A stretch of DNA of 64,000 nt from Allosphingosinicella sp042666435 (GCF_042666435.1 NZ_JBHTDC010000002.1:682001-746000), one strand, 5' to 3'; shown: positions 8,792 through 17,359, numbered from the stretch's first letter. Numbers and translations: made by a program. Notes: a model not told the origin generated them from the letters alone.

Positions 8792-9553
8792 TCAGAAGTG
8801 GGTGCGATTGGTGAACCCGCCGTCGACGACGAGGTGCGATCCGTTGCACCAGCCGGCGGCTGGGCTGGCGAGGAACGCGATGCAGCGCGCGACCTCTTCG
8901 GGGGTGCCGAGACGCCCGGCCGGCTGCTGGCGCAGCTGAGCGTTGTAGAATTTCTCCATCGTCCCCTTGATCATGTCCCAATTGCCGCCCTCAAACTCGA
9001 TCGGGCCGGGCGAGACGACGTTGACGCGGATGCCGTCCTTGCCGTGAAAGAGGGCGAGCTGCTTGCCCCAGGTGACGAGCGACGCCTTCATCGCATTATA
9101 GGCTTGCGGGCCTCCCATCGCCTCGCCGGCCGACGTGGTGGCGATGAGCACGATCGATCCCGATTGCTGTTCGGTCATGCGCGGAAGAACCGCGTCGACC
9201 GCGCGAACCGGCCCCATCACATCGACCTCGAAGGCGTTGGCCCAATATTTCTCGCTGCCCATGCCGCCGCCGGCCGAGGTGATCGGGATCAGGATGTCGC
9301 ACCCGCCCAGCTCCTCGACCGCCCATTCGAGCCAGGCCTTGTAATCGTCGGCCTTCTTGACGTTGACCGGCCTTCCGATCACCCGCGTACCATAGCGGCC
9401 GAGGCTGGCGACGGCATCCTTGACCCCGTCCTCGGATCGGGCCGTGACGGCGAGGTCGCAGCCTTCGCGCGCCAGTATCTCGGCGACCGCCATGCCGATG
9501 CCGCGCGCGGCCCCGACGAGGATGGCTTTCTTTCCCTGAAGTCCAAGATCCAC
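8792..9553 (-). CDS. Short-chain dehydrogenase/reductase (SDR)
   Basis: A 253-residue classical SDR. GTG 9553 is chosen as start: TAGGGAGCGG lies upstream and it leaves the common short stretch before the first strand. An ATG at 9583 is in frame but overlaps the upstream gene by 20 bp and is the alternative. The nucleotide-binding motif GAARGIG is at 14-20, and the catalytic residues are Ser141, Tyr152 and Lys156 (AYNAMKAS). The usual NNAG motif reads TSAG, a mild deviation. It begins 11 bp after the stop of the preceding SDR gene. A role in oxidising a hydroxy or dihydrodiol product of a Rieske enzyme is plausible. Confidence 0.88.
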   Translation of the reverse strand: MDLGLQGKKAILVGAARGIGMAVAEILAREGCDLAVTARSEDGVKDAVASLGRYGTRVIGRPVNVKKADDYKAWLEWAVEELGGCDILIPITSAGGGMGSEKYWANAFEVDVMGPVRAVDAVLPRMTEQQSGSIVLIATTSAGEAMGGPQAYNAMKASLVTWGKQLALFHGKDGIRVNVVSPGPIEFEGGNWDMIKGTMEKFYNAQLRQQPAGRLGTPEEVARCIAFLASPAAGWCNGSHLVVDGGFTNRTHF

Positions 9554-9563
9554 TGTCCGCTCC

Positions 9564-10310
9564 CTAGCTAGCCCTGATTTCATCGACGCGCGGCAGGCGG
9601 CAAAGATGCGCGCCGCCGCTCACCTGAACGATTTCGCCGGTGCTGTAGCAATCCGGCGCCGCGAGATAGGAGACCGCCGCCGCCACCTGGTGCGGCTGGG
9701 TGAGCTCGCCCATCGCCGATTCCCGGCGGTAGAGCGAGGCGAACCGTTCGTCGGCCAGGAAGCCGTCGGTCATCGGCGTGTGCGTGAAGCCCGGCGCGAC
9801 CGCGTTGACGCGGATGCCGCGCGGCCCGAGCTCGAGCGCGGCGACGCGAACGACATGGTCGAGCGCGGCCTTGGCGGCCGAATAAGCGACGATGCCGTGG
9901 CCGGCGAGCTTCGCGACCACCGACGAGAAGAAGATGACGTTGCTCCCACGCGGCATGCGCGCGCCGAAATGCTTCAGCAGCAGGATGTTGCCGGTGACGT
10001 GCATCGCGAACTGCGCCTCGATCTCCGCGCGCGTGATTTTGAGGATCGACCGGCCCAGCGTCGTGCCGGCCGCGTTCACCAGCACGTCGATCGTGCCGGC
10101 CTCCCGCGCCAGCGCGGCGATCGAGTTTTCGTCGACGATGTCGCAGGCCAAAGCCCGCGTGCCCAACTCCTGCGCGAGCCCGTCCAGGCGCATCGGATCG
10201 CGGCCGGCGAGCAAAATGCGGAAGCCGTCGGCGGCAAGTCGGCGCGCCGTCGCCTCGCCGAGCCCGCCGGGGCTCGATGCGCCGATAATCAATGCCGTCC
10301 GTTCCGCCAT
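9564..10310 (-). CDS. Short-chain dehydrogenase/reductase (SDR)
   Basis: A 248-residue SDR, first gene of the leftward operon 10310 to 3993. The glycine-rich loop is GASSPGGLG (10-18), the NAAG motif is at 79-82, and the catalytic set is Ser129/130, Tyr143 and Lys147 (AYSAAKAAL). The C-terminus ends with VSGGAHLCRLP. The start at ATG 10310 lies 40 bp downstream of a copy of the 18-bp dyad (10350-10367), so transcription is probably controlled together with the divergent TetR-family gene. NAD(P)-dependent oxidation of an alcohol or reduction of a ketone is expected. Confidence 0.88.
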   Translation of the reverse strand: MAERTALIIGASSPGGLGEATARRLAADGFRILLAGRDPMRLDGLAQELGTRALACDIVDENSIAALAREAGTIDVLVNAAGTTLGRSILKITRAEIEAQFAMHVTGNILLLKHFGARMPRGSNVIFFSSVVAKLAGHGIVAYSAAKAALDHVVRVAALELGPRGIRVNAVAPGFTHTPMTDGFLADERFASLYRRESAMGELTQPHQVAAAVSYLAAPDCYSTGEIVQVSGGAHLCRLPRVDEIRAS

Positions 10311-10349
10311 GCCCGGTTCATGAACGACGGCGCTTTCCAGTTCAAGAAG

Positions 10350-10367
10350 AAACAAGCATGTATGTTT
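10350..10367. promoter_or_regulatory. 18-bp dyad site 1 (putative operator) before SDR operon
   Basis: AAACAAGCATGTATGTTT fits the dyad AAACA-N2-CATG-N2-TGTTT exactly. It lies 40 bp upstream of the SDR start at 10310, in the region shared with the divergent TetR gene. Seven further variants occur in the window. Confidence 0.7.
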
Positions 10368-10444
10368 TTTTATTGCGCCGTTTGATCGCGGCCGAGTGCC
10401 TGCTAAAGAAGCATTCATGCGAGCAGCTTGACTTGTGATGGAAA

Positions 10445-10462
10445 AAACAGTCACGCTTGTTT
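10445..10462. promoter_or_regulatory. 18-bp dyad site 2 (putative autoregulatory operator) before tetR-family gene
   Basis: AAACAGTCACGCTTGTTT matches the outer half-sites exactly with CACG at the centre. It ends 17 bp before the ATG of the TetR-family gene at 10480, a position suited to autorepression. Confidence 0.7.
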
Positions 10463-10479
10463 TTTGAAAGGAAGAGTTG

Positions 10480-11148
10480 ATGGCCCTTGCCTCCGCGCGC
10501 TCCGCTCCGATCCGCCGCGAGGCCAAGGCGCAGCCCGCCGGCGGGCCGACCCAGCAATCGCTGAAGAGCGCCCAGACGCGCGCCCGCCTGATCGACGCCA
10601 CGATACGCTGCATCGTCAAGCTCGGCTATGCCAACACCACGACCCCGCAGGTCGCGGCCGAAGCCGGCCTGTCGCGGGGCGCCATGCTCCACCATTTCGA
10701 GAATGGCGCCGCCCTCATCAAGGCGGCCATCGTCGAGCTGCACGATAAGCGCCTGCGCGCATTCCGCCGCGCGGCGGAGGCCAACGAGCACGAGACCTCC
10801 ACGATGGTCAACGCCTATTGGCGGCAGTTGCAGAAGCCCGCCTTCGTGGCCTTCCACGAGCTTGCTCTGGCGGCGCGCACCAACACGGACCTGGCGCGGA
10901 TACTCCAGCCGCTGCAGGATGAGTTTCGCGAGAAGTTCAACGCCCAGGCGGTCCAGCTTTTCCCTGAATGGCAGAGCGATCCGGTGGGGTTCGACCTGGC
11001 GATGACGCTGTCGCAGACCTTGCTGGAGGGGATGGCGATCAACCTCCTCACCGGCGCGATGGAAGAGCGGATGGTCGAGCCGATGCTGCGGCTGGTGGAG
11101 CAGCAGATACGGACGATGAGGCCGGACATGAAGGGTCAGGCCCGGTGA
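10480..11148 (+). CDS. TetR-family transcriptional regulator
   Basis: A 222-residue protein beginning at ATG 10480 with AAGGAAG upstream; an overlapping TTG at 10477 is less likely. The N-terminal DNA-binding domain covers about 32-90, with the helix-turn-helix at roughly 53-74 (TTTPQVAAEAGLSRGAMLHHF). The C-terminal part (90-222) is the variable ligand and dimer domain. It is the only regulator encoded in the catabolic region and is transcribed away from the SDR-Rieske-E1/E2 operon. Its promoter region holds two copies of the 18-bp dyad, so it is the best candidate for the protein that binds the eight related sites. Family certain; ligand unknown. Confidence 0.93.
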   Translation: MALASARSAPIRREAKAQPAGGPTQQSLKSAQTRARLIDATIRCIVKLGYANTTTPQVAAEAGLSRGAMLHHFENGAALIKAAIVELHDKRLRAFRRAAEANEHETSTMVNAYWRQLQKPAFVAFHELALAARTNTDLARILQPLQDEFREKFNAQAVQLFPEWQSDPVGFDLAMTLSQTLLEGMAINLLTGAMEERMVEPMLRLVEQQIRTMRPDMKGQAR

Positions 11149-11867
11149 GGCATGCCCCAGCTTATGCCCCGGCGCAGCAGTTCGTGGAAGACCGGGTAGT
11201 TCCACGCGCAGCGCTGGGGGTGGGGCCAGAAGTCCGCAAGCGGCTTCAGGTCGTAATGTCCCCGGCAATGACCGAGGGTCAGGTAGAGAACCGCCCCCTG
11301 CCCCACCGCGCGTTCGTAGAGGACCGGCACTTGCGGCTCGTCCCATTCGGCGTCGCGGAACTCGTCGCACCGGCCGGTGAAGCTGGTGTGGAGCAGGACG
11401 TCGAGGTCCGCCGTGCGATGGGTGAGATAGAGCTCGTCCTCGACCCGGAAATCGCGCAGCCCGCGAGTCATTTCATGGTCGTCGCGGGTGACGAAGACCT
11501 TGAACGGAGCGATCGGCGGATGCCCGGCGAACCGGGTTCCGAGCAGTTTCGTGAAATCGGGCGCCTCATCGGGCGTATCGACCACCCCGTCGGCGCCGAA
11601 GCGCAGGGTCGAATTGGTGCCGTGGAGCGCGAGCCATCGCCCGCCCTGCTCGAGCCAGCGGCTTAAGGCGGCGGTCTGGTCGGGCGTGGGCATCAGGTCG
11701 CACGTATAGGTAATCAGCAGATCGGCCGCGGCAATGCGGTCCAGATCGGCATAGTCGGACGAGACGGAGGTACGGATTTCAGGATGTTCGGCGAGCAGTC
11801 TCAGCAATTCCAGCCGCGCGAAATCGATGTCGTGATATTTGCCCGCGGCCACGAGATGCGCCTTCAT
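11136..11867 (-). CDS. ThuA-like glutamine-amidotransferase-fold protein
   Basis: A 243-residue protein of the ThuA (trehalose utilisation) superfamily, which has a class-I glutamine amidotransferase-like fold but usually no amidotransferase triad. Visible landmarks are DLLITYTCDLMPT, LEQGGRWLALHGT and RFAGHPPIAPF. Start ATG 11867 is supported by GGGAAGGGA upstream. The 3' end overlaps the convergent tetR-family gene by 13 bp. A second, distinct ThuA-like protein lies at 16400-17230. The biochemical role in aromatic or terpenoid clusters is unknown; a hydrolase, isomerase or sensor role are all open. Confidence 0.8.
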   Translation of the reverse strand: MKAHLVAAGKYHDIDFARLELLRLLAEHPEIRTSVSSDYADLDRIAAADLLITYTCDLMPTPDQTAALSRWLEQGGRWLALHGTNSTLRFGADGVVDTPDEAPDFTKLLGTRFAGHPPIAPFKVFVTRDDHEMTRGLRDFRVEDELYLTHRTADLDVLLHTSFTGRCDEFRDAEWDEPQVPVLYERAVGQGAVLYLTLGHCRGHYDLKPLADFWPHPQRCAWNYPVFHELLRRGISWGMPHRA

Positions 11868-11941
11868 TCCGGTCCCTTCCCAATGCTTATGCGCGCGAGG
11901 ATAAGCGGGGGTGTTCGCATTGCAAGCCACGGGGGCGAGGC

Positions 11942-13156
11942 ATGAGCGGACGCGGAAAGGGGCCGCTCGCAGGGGTCCGGATCCTCGATCTCACCAGCGT
12001 CCTGATGGGCCCCTACGCCACCCAGATATTCGCCGATCTCGGCGCCGACGTGATCAAGGTCGAGAGCCCGGACGGCGACACCACCCGCTATTTGCCGCCC
12101 GGCCACGATGCCGCGCGCGGCGGCATGTTCATGAACGTCAACCGCGGCAAGCGCAGCCTCGTGCTCGACCTGAAGCAGCCGGCCGGGCGCGCCGCGCTGC
12201 TGAAGCTCGCGGAAGGCGCTGACATTTTCATTCATTCGATGCGCGCGCAGGCGATCGCGCGGCTCGGCCTCGATTATGACGCGCTCCGGGCCGCGAATCC
12301 GCGCATCATCTACGCCAACCTCTACGGCTTCGGGCGCACGGGCCCCTATCGCGACTATCCCGCTTATGACGACATCGTCCAGGCCGCTTCGGGGATCGCC
12401 GACCTGCAGGCGCGGCTGTCGCAGGGCGAGCCGACCTATCTCGCGACCGTGGTGGCGGACAAGGTGGCCGGCCTCACCGGCGCCTATGCGGTGATGGCGG
12501 CGCTCTTCTCGCGCGAGCGGGATGGGCTGGGCCAGGAGATCGAGGTGCCGATGTTCGAGACGCTCGTCTCCTTCGCCACCGTCGAGCATCTGTGCGGATC
12601 GCTGTTCGTGCCGCCGCTCGGCCCGCCCGAATATCCCCGCGCAACATCGGAGGCGCGCCGGCCCTACAAGACAGGCGACGGCCACATCGCGGTGATGATC
12701 TACAACGACAAGCATTGGCGCGCCTTCTTCCACGCGATCGGAGACCCGGACTGGTCGAAGGATCCGATCTTCGCCTCGATGCGGAGCCGTACCGAGAATA
12801 TCGGCGCGGTGCTGGCCAAGGTGGCGGAGGTGATGGAGCAGCGCACGACCGGCGAATGGATGGGGGTGCTGCGCGCCGCCCAGATACCGGCGATGCCGAT
12901 CGCCAGCCTGACCGATCTGCTCGACGATCCCCATCTCGTCGAGACGGGTTTCTGGGAGGAATGCGAGAGCGATGCCGGCCCGTTGCGCTTTCCCGGCATC
13001 CCGACCCGCTTTTCGGGCACGCCCGGGGCGATCGGAGATCCGGGGCCGGCGCTGGGCGCGGACAGCCACGCCATTCTGGTGGAGGCGGGGCTGGCGCAAG
13101 CCGAGATCGACGCCCTGGTCGGCAGCGGCGCCGTCCGCCTCGCGGAGCGGGCGTGA
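11942..13156 (+). CDS. Class III CoA-transferase (CaiB/BaiF family)
   Basis: A 404-residue protein of the formyl-CoA/carnitine-CoA transferase family. It moves CoA from a donor thioester to a carboxylic acid through an aspartyl-CoA intermediate; the nucleophile is probably Asp143 in YPAYDDIVQAASG. N-terminal GVRILDLTSVLMGPYATQ and ADLGADVIKVESP are classic family segments. It is followed without a gap by the DUF35 protein (GTGA overlap), then the thiolase-like protein, making a three-gene unit. It is likely to activate a pathway acid using a CoA ester released later in the route. The donor and acceptor are unknown. Confidence 0.93.
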   Translation: MSGRGKGPLAGVRILDLTSVLMGPYATQIFADLGADVIKVESPDGDTTRYLPPGHDAARGGMFMNVNRGKRSLVLDLKQPAGRAALLKLAEGADIFIHSMRAQAIARLGLDYDALRAANPRIIYANLYGFGRTGPYRDYPAYDDIVQAASGIADLQARLSQGEPTYLATVVADKVAGLTGAYAVMAALFSRERDGLGQEIEVPMFETLVSFATVEHLCGSLFVPPLGPPEYPRATSEARRPYKTGDGHIAVMIYNDKHWRAFFHAIGDPDWSKDPIFASMRSRTENIGAVLAKVAEVMEQRTTGEWMGVLRAAQIPAMPIASLTDLLDDPHLVETGFWEECESDAGPLRFPGIPTRFSGTPGAIGDPGPALGADSHAILVEAGLAQAEIDALVGSGAVRLAERA

Positions 13157-13533
13157 CCGATGCGGTCTCGACAGGCCCGGAGGCGCAATGGCGCGCCGCC
13201 CTGGCGGACGGCCGCTTTCTTCTGCAGCGGGCGGTTTCGAGCGGGACGGTCTTCTTCCCGCCCCGTCTGGCCGAGCCGGGCACAGGCGACGACGATATCG
13301 AATGGATCGAGGCGTCGGGGATGGGCTTTGTCTATTCGCTGACATTGGTGTCGCCGAAACCTCCCGCCGAGCCCTATAATGTCGTCCTGGTCGATCTGGA
13401 CGAGGGCGCGCGGCTGATGAGCCGGGTCGACGGCGTCGCGCCCAACGCGCTTCGCATCGGCCAGCGCGTGCGCGCCAGGATCATCGAGGAGAACGGCGTT
13501 CCTTTGCTCGTCTTCGTGCCGGCGGGGCACTGA
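13153..13533 (+). CDS. DUF35 OB-fold protein lacking the zinc-ribbon cysteines
   Basis: A 126-residue protein whose GTG start overlaps the CoA-transferase stop (GTGA). It matches the DUF35 layout: an N-terminal helix (EAQWRAALADGRFLLQR), a rubredoxin-like zinc ribbon with FFPPR, then an OB fold (EWIEASGMGFVYSLTLV onward). In usual members the ribbon has two CxxC pairs around FPPR; here those places read AVSS and AEPG and the protein has no cysteine, so zinc cannot be bound. DUF35 proteins partner thiolase-like enzymes, for example ChsH2 with the Ltp2 aldolase and in acetoacetyl-CoA thiolase/HMG-CoA synthase complexes. The adjacent thiolase-like gene fits this. Confidence 0.85.
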   Translation: MTDAVSTGPEAQWRAALADGRFLLQRAVSSGTVFFPPRLAEPGTGDDDIEWIEASGMGFVYSLTLVSPKPPAEPYNVVLVDLDEGARLMSRVDGVAPNALRIGQRVRARIIEENGVPLLVFVPAGH

Positions 13534-13535
13534 CA

Positions 13536-14687
13536 ATGGGCGGCGATTTCCCGCGCGGGCGCACCGCTGTCGCCGGCCTCGCGACCCATGGCATCGGCGA
13601 GTCTCCGGGCCACGGCGCGATCGAACTCGCGGCCAAAGCGGGCCTGCTCGCCGTCGCCGACGCGGGCCTCGACATCGGCGATGTCGACGGCCTGTTCATC
13701 TGCCTCCCCGATGACCTCCTCGCCGGTCTTTCCTTCGCCGAGTATCTCGGCCTCAGCCCGCGCTTCACCGACAATAACCGCACCGGCGGATCGGCCTTCA
13801 TGAGCCACATGATCACCGCCGCTCTGATGCTCGATGCCGGCTATATCGACGTGGCGCTGATCGCCTACGGTTCCAACCAGCGCACGAATGGCGGCAAGCT
13901 CGCGACGCCGATCAGGAGCAATGGCTGGGAGGCGCCCTACAGGCCGCTCTTCCCGTTATCCTCCTATGCGCTCGCGGCCGCGCGGCACATGCACGAATAT
14001 GGCACCACCCGCGAGCAGATGGCGGCGGTGGCGGTCGCGGCGCGCGCATGGGCCAACACCAATCCCGAAGCCTTCGCTAAAGGCCCGCTGACCATCGACG
14101 ACTGCCTTGCCTCCCGGACGATCAGCACGCCGATATCCGCCCGCGACTGCTGCCTCGTCACCGACGGCGCGGCCGCGATCGTGATGACCCGCACCGACCG
14201 CGCGCGCGACCTCGCCCGGACGCCCGTTCCGCTGCTCGGCGCGGCGGCGGCGACCTGGTGGAACGCCATCTCCCAGGCGACAGACATCACCACCACCGCC
14301 GCCGCGGAATCGGGGCCGCGCGCTTACGCCGCCGCCGGAGTCGGTCCGGCCGATGTCCAGACGGTCCAGCTCTATGATGCGTTCACCATCAATACGATCC
14401 TGTTCCTGGAGGATTTGGGCTTCTGCCCGAAGGGCGAGGGCGGGCGCTTCGTGTCCGACGGCCGGATCGCGCCCGGCGGGTCGCTGCCGGTCAACACCAA
14501 TGGCGGCGGCCTCTCCTGCTGCCATCCGGGCATGTATGGCCTGTTCGCGATCGTCGAAGCCGCGCGGCAGGTGAGGGGCGAGGCGGCGAACCGGATCCAC
14601 GGCGTGGACGTGGCGCTGGCCCACGGCAATGGCGGCACGCTCTCCAGTCAGGCGACCGTGATCCTGGGGAGCATGGCGACGCTGTGA
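13536..14687 (+). CDS. Thiolase-fold protein of the SCP-x/Ltp (non-thiolytic) group
   Basis: A 383-residue thiolase-superfamily protein starting 3 bp after the DUF35 gene. The site where thiolases carry the nucleophilic Cys reads NNRTGGSAFMSH (81-91), so that Cys is missing, and the C-terminal CxGG loop reads HGNGGTLSSQ. A histidine region SCCHPGMYG remains. Loss of the thiolase nucleophile together with a DUF35 partner is the pattern of Ltp2-type retro-aldolases in steroid side-chain degradation. It may therefore cleave a beta-hydroxyacyl-CoA by retro-aldol reaction rather than thiolysis. Fold is firm; the aldolase role is inference. Confidence 0.83.
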   Translation: MGGDFPRGRTAVAGLATHGIGESPGHGAIELAAKAGLLAVADAGLDIGDVDGLFICLPDDLLAGLSFAEYLGLSPRFTDNNRTGGSAFMSHMITAALMLDAGYIDVALIAYGSNQRTNGGKLATPIRSNGWEAPYRPLFPLSSYALAAARHMHEYGTTREQMAAVAVAARAWANTNPEAFAKGPLTIDDCLASRTISTPISARDCCLVTDGAAAIVMTRTDRARDLARTPVPLLGAAAATWWNAISQATDITTTAAAESGPRAYAAAGVGPADVQTVQLYDAFTINTILFLEDLGFCPKGEGGRFVSDGRIAPGGSLPVNTNGGGLSCCHPGMYGLFAIVEAARQVRGEAANRIHGVDVALAHGNGGTLSSQATVILGSMATL

Positions 14688-14692
14688 TCGCT

Positions 14693-14752
14693 CCCCGGCG
14701 AAAGCCGGGGCCCAGACTTAACTCTCGGACTGGACCCCGGCTTTCGCCGGGG
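14693..14752. repeat. Palindromic repeat, family R2 (copy 1), overlapping a gene end
   Basis: ccccggcgaaagccgggg and ccccggctttcgccgggg are two hairpins that are also nearly complementary to each other. It lies between convergent genes and reaches into the last codons of the acyl-CoA synthetase gene. Another copy is at 50581-50626. Confidence 0.85.
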
Positions 14753-16418
14753 AACTTATCATCCGCGCTTGGGCCGTCACATCGATCTTCCCCACCGGCT
14801 CGAAGTCCCGCTGGAGCTCGAACTTCTGTACCTTGGTGGCGCTCATCGGCCATATGGTGACGAACCGGACGTATCGGGGGATCTTGTAGCCGGCGATATT
14901 CCCGACGCAGTGGAGGACGACATCCTCGGCCGTCATTGCCGCGCCGGGTTCAAGCTCGACATAGGCCGCGGCGACCTCCATCAGCCGCTCGTCGAACACG
15001 CCGATCACCTGCGCCATGCGGATCGCCGGGTGCGTCATCAGGAAATTCTCGATCTCGATCGCGGCGACATTCTCGCCGCCGACCTTCAGCATGTCCTTCA
15101 GGCGCCCCTCATAGACGAGGCGGCCGCCCGGGCCGATGCGGCCGAGGTCACCGGTGCGGAGCCAGCCGTCGGAGGTGACCGCGCGCGCCGTCGCTTCGGG
15201 ATCGTCATAATAGCCGGCGAAGACGGCGAAGCCGCGCAGGCGAATCTCGCCCGTCTCGCCATCGGGAAGCGGCCCGCCTTCCTCGTCCGTTACGCATGTT
15301 TCCATGCCGTCGAACAGCGCGCCGTTGGTCTCGAACAGCCATTCCTCGGGATCGTCCAGCCTGCTGTAGCAGGGAACTCCCGTGGCCTCGGTGAGACCAT
15401 AGGCGTTCACCGCGACCGCGCCGGGGAAGAAAGCGGCGTAGCGGCGCAGCAGGTCGGGCGGACCGACGACGTGGCTGACGCGCAGGCGCGACTGATCGTA
15501 ATACTCGAAATCCGGGTGCGAGGTGATCGCGGAGACAATCGCGGGGAACGCGGCATAATGGATGGTGGGCCGCTCGGCGCGCAGCAAATCCATCGCGGCA
15601 TCCGCATCGAAATGACCCATGCCGATGAAGCAGGCGCCGGACGCCCGGCACGCCGCCAGCGGCAACATGGTCGACATGTGGAAAAGCGGCAGCGGATCCC
15701 AGATGCAGTCGTCGGGCGTCAGCCTGAAACGCTCGGCGAAAGCGGCGCCGGTCAGGCACAGCGAGCGGTGGGTGAGCATACACGCCTTGGGCCGCGACGT
15801 CGTGCCGGAGCTGAAGATCATCAGCCCGACATCGTCGGGCGCGACTACGGCCGCTCGGGAAAGCACATCGTCTCGCGAGATGCCGGTCGCCACCCCCGTC
15901 AGCACCGTCTCGTTCGGCCATGGACCCTCGCGCGGGTCGCCAAGCTCGATCAGCGTCTCCAATGCCGGCGCCTCCGGCAGGGCGAGCGGTCCACCGCCGC
16001 GACCGTCGAGCCCCGGAAAGGCGGCACGCAGCATCGGCCGGTAATCGCAATGTTCGTGAGCATGGCCGCCGACGAACAGGAAGCGCAGGCGCGCTTTCGG
16101 GATCACATAAGCGAGGTCGTCCGATTTGTAGCGGGCGTTGAGCAAAATCGCGCGAGCGCCGACCAGGCTGATCGCGTGGTAGAGAATGACATAGTCCCAG
16201 CAGTTCGGCATCAGCACGCCGACATGATCGCCAGGGCGGACGCCCAGGCCGATCAGCGCCCGCGCGCGTTCGATCGCTTGCTCCAGCAATCCCTCGTGGG
16301 TCGCGCGCCTGCCGTCATAGACGAGCGCCTCGCGGTCGCCGAAGCGCTCGGCCGCCGCGAGGAGAGTGCCGCCCACCGTCGAACGATCGGGTGCCGCAGT
16401 CACCGCGACCCCGCCCAT
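14718..16418 (-). CDS. AMP-forming acyl-CoA synthetase
   Basis: A 566-residue ANL-superfamily ligase that makes an acyl-CoA from a carboxylic acid, ATP and CoA. The P-loop FSSGTTSRPKA is at 202-212, YGLTEATG at 340-347, GDLG at 423-426, and the C-terminal lysine segment SATKVQKFELQRDF (Lys532) is present. The last dozen residues (ISSPAKAGVQSES) are encoded by the palindromic repeat R2, so the C-terminus has been extended by repeat insertion. Its start overlaps the ThuA-like gene upstream by 19 bp, so they are co-transcribed leftward from the dyad site at 17280. It probably activates the imported substrate or an acid intermediate. Confidence 0.93.
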   Translation of the reverse strand: MGGVAVTAAPDRSTVGGTLLAAAERFGDREALVYDGRRATHEGLLEQAIERARALIGLGVRPGDHVGVLMPNCWDYVILYHAISLVGARAILLNARYKSDDLAYVIPKARLRFLFVGGHAHEHCDYRPMLRAAFPGLDGRGGGPLALPEAPALETLIELGDPREGPWPNETVLTGVATGISRDDVLSRAAVVAPDDVGLMIFSSGTTSRPKACMLTHRSLCLTGAAFAERFRLTPDDCIWDPLPLFHMSTMLPLAACRASGACFIGMGHFDADAAMDLLRAERPTIHYAAFPAIVSAITSHPDFEYYDQSRLRVSHVVGPPDLLRRYAAFFPGAVAVNAYGLTEATGVPCYSRLDDPEEWLFETNGALFDGMETCVTDEEGGPLPDGETGEIRLRGFAVFAGYYDDPEATARAVTSDGWLRTGDLGRIGPGGRLVYEGRLKDMLKVGGENVAAIEIENFLMTHPAIRMAQVIGVFDERLMEVAAAYVELEPGAAMTAEDVVLHCVGNIAGYKIPRYVRFVTIWPMSATKVQKFELQRDFEPVGKIDVTAQARMISSPAKAGVQSES

Positions 16419-17230
16419 GCCTTGCCTTCCGCCGAGGCCACCCAGCGGATCGCGTTGCCGACTAGCCTCCGATAATGCGGGTTCGCATAGGCCTCCGCCC
16501 CGTCGCCGGGCTGGAGATAGACCAGGGGACTCGACCCGGCCGCCTTCGCCCAGGCGACCGGCACGTCGAGCGGCGGCGCCTCCGCCAGCATATCGTCCTG
16601 CGGCATCCGCCTCACCGCGTGCATCGCCGAGAGGAAGCGTTCGGCCGCGACGGGCGTCTCGCGATAAAGGAGCGGCTCTATTCCGGCGTCGTCGAACATC
16701 TCGTGCGCGTAGAGTTCGTCCCGGAGATCGAAGCGATCCGGGAGACCGTCGAGCACGGGATGGCGATTCGCTGTCTTTCGGATGGTGTAGGCGACCTCGG
16801 GTGCGTAGCGGGAGGCGGGCCTCTCCACGCCGCGAATCACGGCCGGCTTATAGAGGAACGTGCCGCCCAGCGCTTCGGCGTAAGCGGGCCATGCCGGCCA
16901 GCCGGCGATCGCGTGGTGGAGCGCGACCATGCCCTTGCCTTCGGCCATCAGCGCTTCGAAGCCCGCGCGAAAGCATGCGTCAGGCTCGATGAAGCCGGGC
17001 CGCTCTTTCACCGGCGCGCCGAAGTCCAGGCCCGGCATGTCATAGAACAGGATGGCGTCGTAATCGCGCATGGCGTCGGGATTGAGCAGAGCCGCCGCCG
17101 CGGGCTGGTCGACCATGGTCGGCTCGATCCCGCCGATGCCGCGCAACATCGCTTCAAAGGCGTCGCGCCGGAAGGCATGGCCCTTCACCGCGACGAACAA
17201 TTCCAGGCGAGACCGGCCGCTGGTGTCCAT
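16400..17230 (-). CDS. ThuA-like glutamine-amidotransferase-fold protein
   Basis: A 276-residue ThuA-domain protein. ATG 17230 is chosen because GGAGGG precedes it; a TTG at 17269 is the alternative. Family landmarks are YDAILFYDMPG, EALMAEGKGMVALHHAIAGWP, EALGGTFLY and DELYAHEMF, ending in RRLVGNAIRWVAS, which resembles ThuA proteins described as sugar or cyclic-compound catabolism accessories. It is the first gene of a leftward pair with the acyl-CoA synthetase and starts 50 bp from the dyad site at 17280-17297. It differs clearly from the other ThuA-like protein of the window. Role unknown. Confidence 0.8.
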   Translation of the reverse strand: MDTSGRSRLELFVAVKGHAFRRDAFEAMLRGIGGIEPTMVDQPAAAALLNPDAMRDYDAILFYDMPGLDFGAPVKERPGFIEPDACFRAGFEALMAEGKGMVALHHAIAGWPAWPAYAEALGGTFLYKPAVIRGVERPASRYAPEVAYTIRKTANRHPVLDGLPDRFDLRDELYAHEMFDDAGIEPLLYRETPVAAERFLSAMHAVRRMPQDDMLAEAPPLDVPVAWAKAAGSSPLVYLQPGDGAEAYANPHYRRLVGNAIRWVASAEGKAWAGSR

Positions 17231-17279
17231 CCATTCCCTCCGTTCAGCCCGAACAGGAATAAGCGCCAATCCGGATTAA

Positions 17280-17297
17280 AAACAATCGTGTTTGTTT
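17280..17297. promoter_or_regulatory. 18-bp dyad site 3 (putative operator), divergent promoter region
   Basis: AAACAATCGTGTTTGTTT has both outer half-sites intact with centre CGTG. It lies between the divergent ThuA-like gene (start 17230) and SDR gene (start 17360), at 50 and 62 bp. Confidence 0.7.
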
Positions 17298-17359
17298 TTT
17301 AAGATGCTGTGCTACGAATGGGCAAACGCAACGAAAGCGTGATCCGGAGGGGCCGACGA

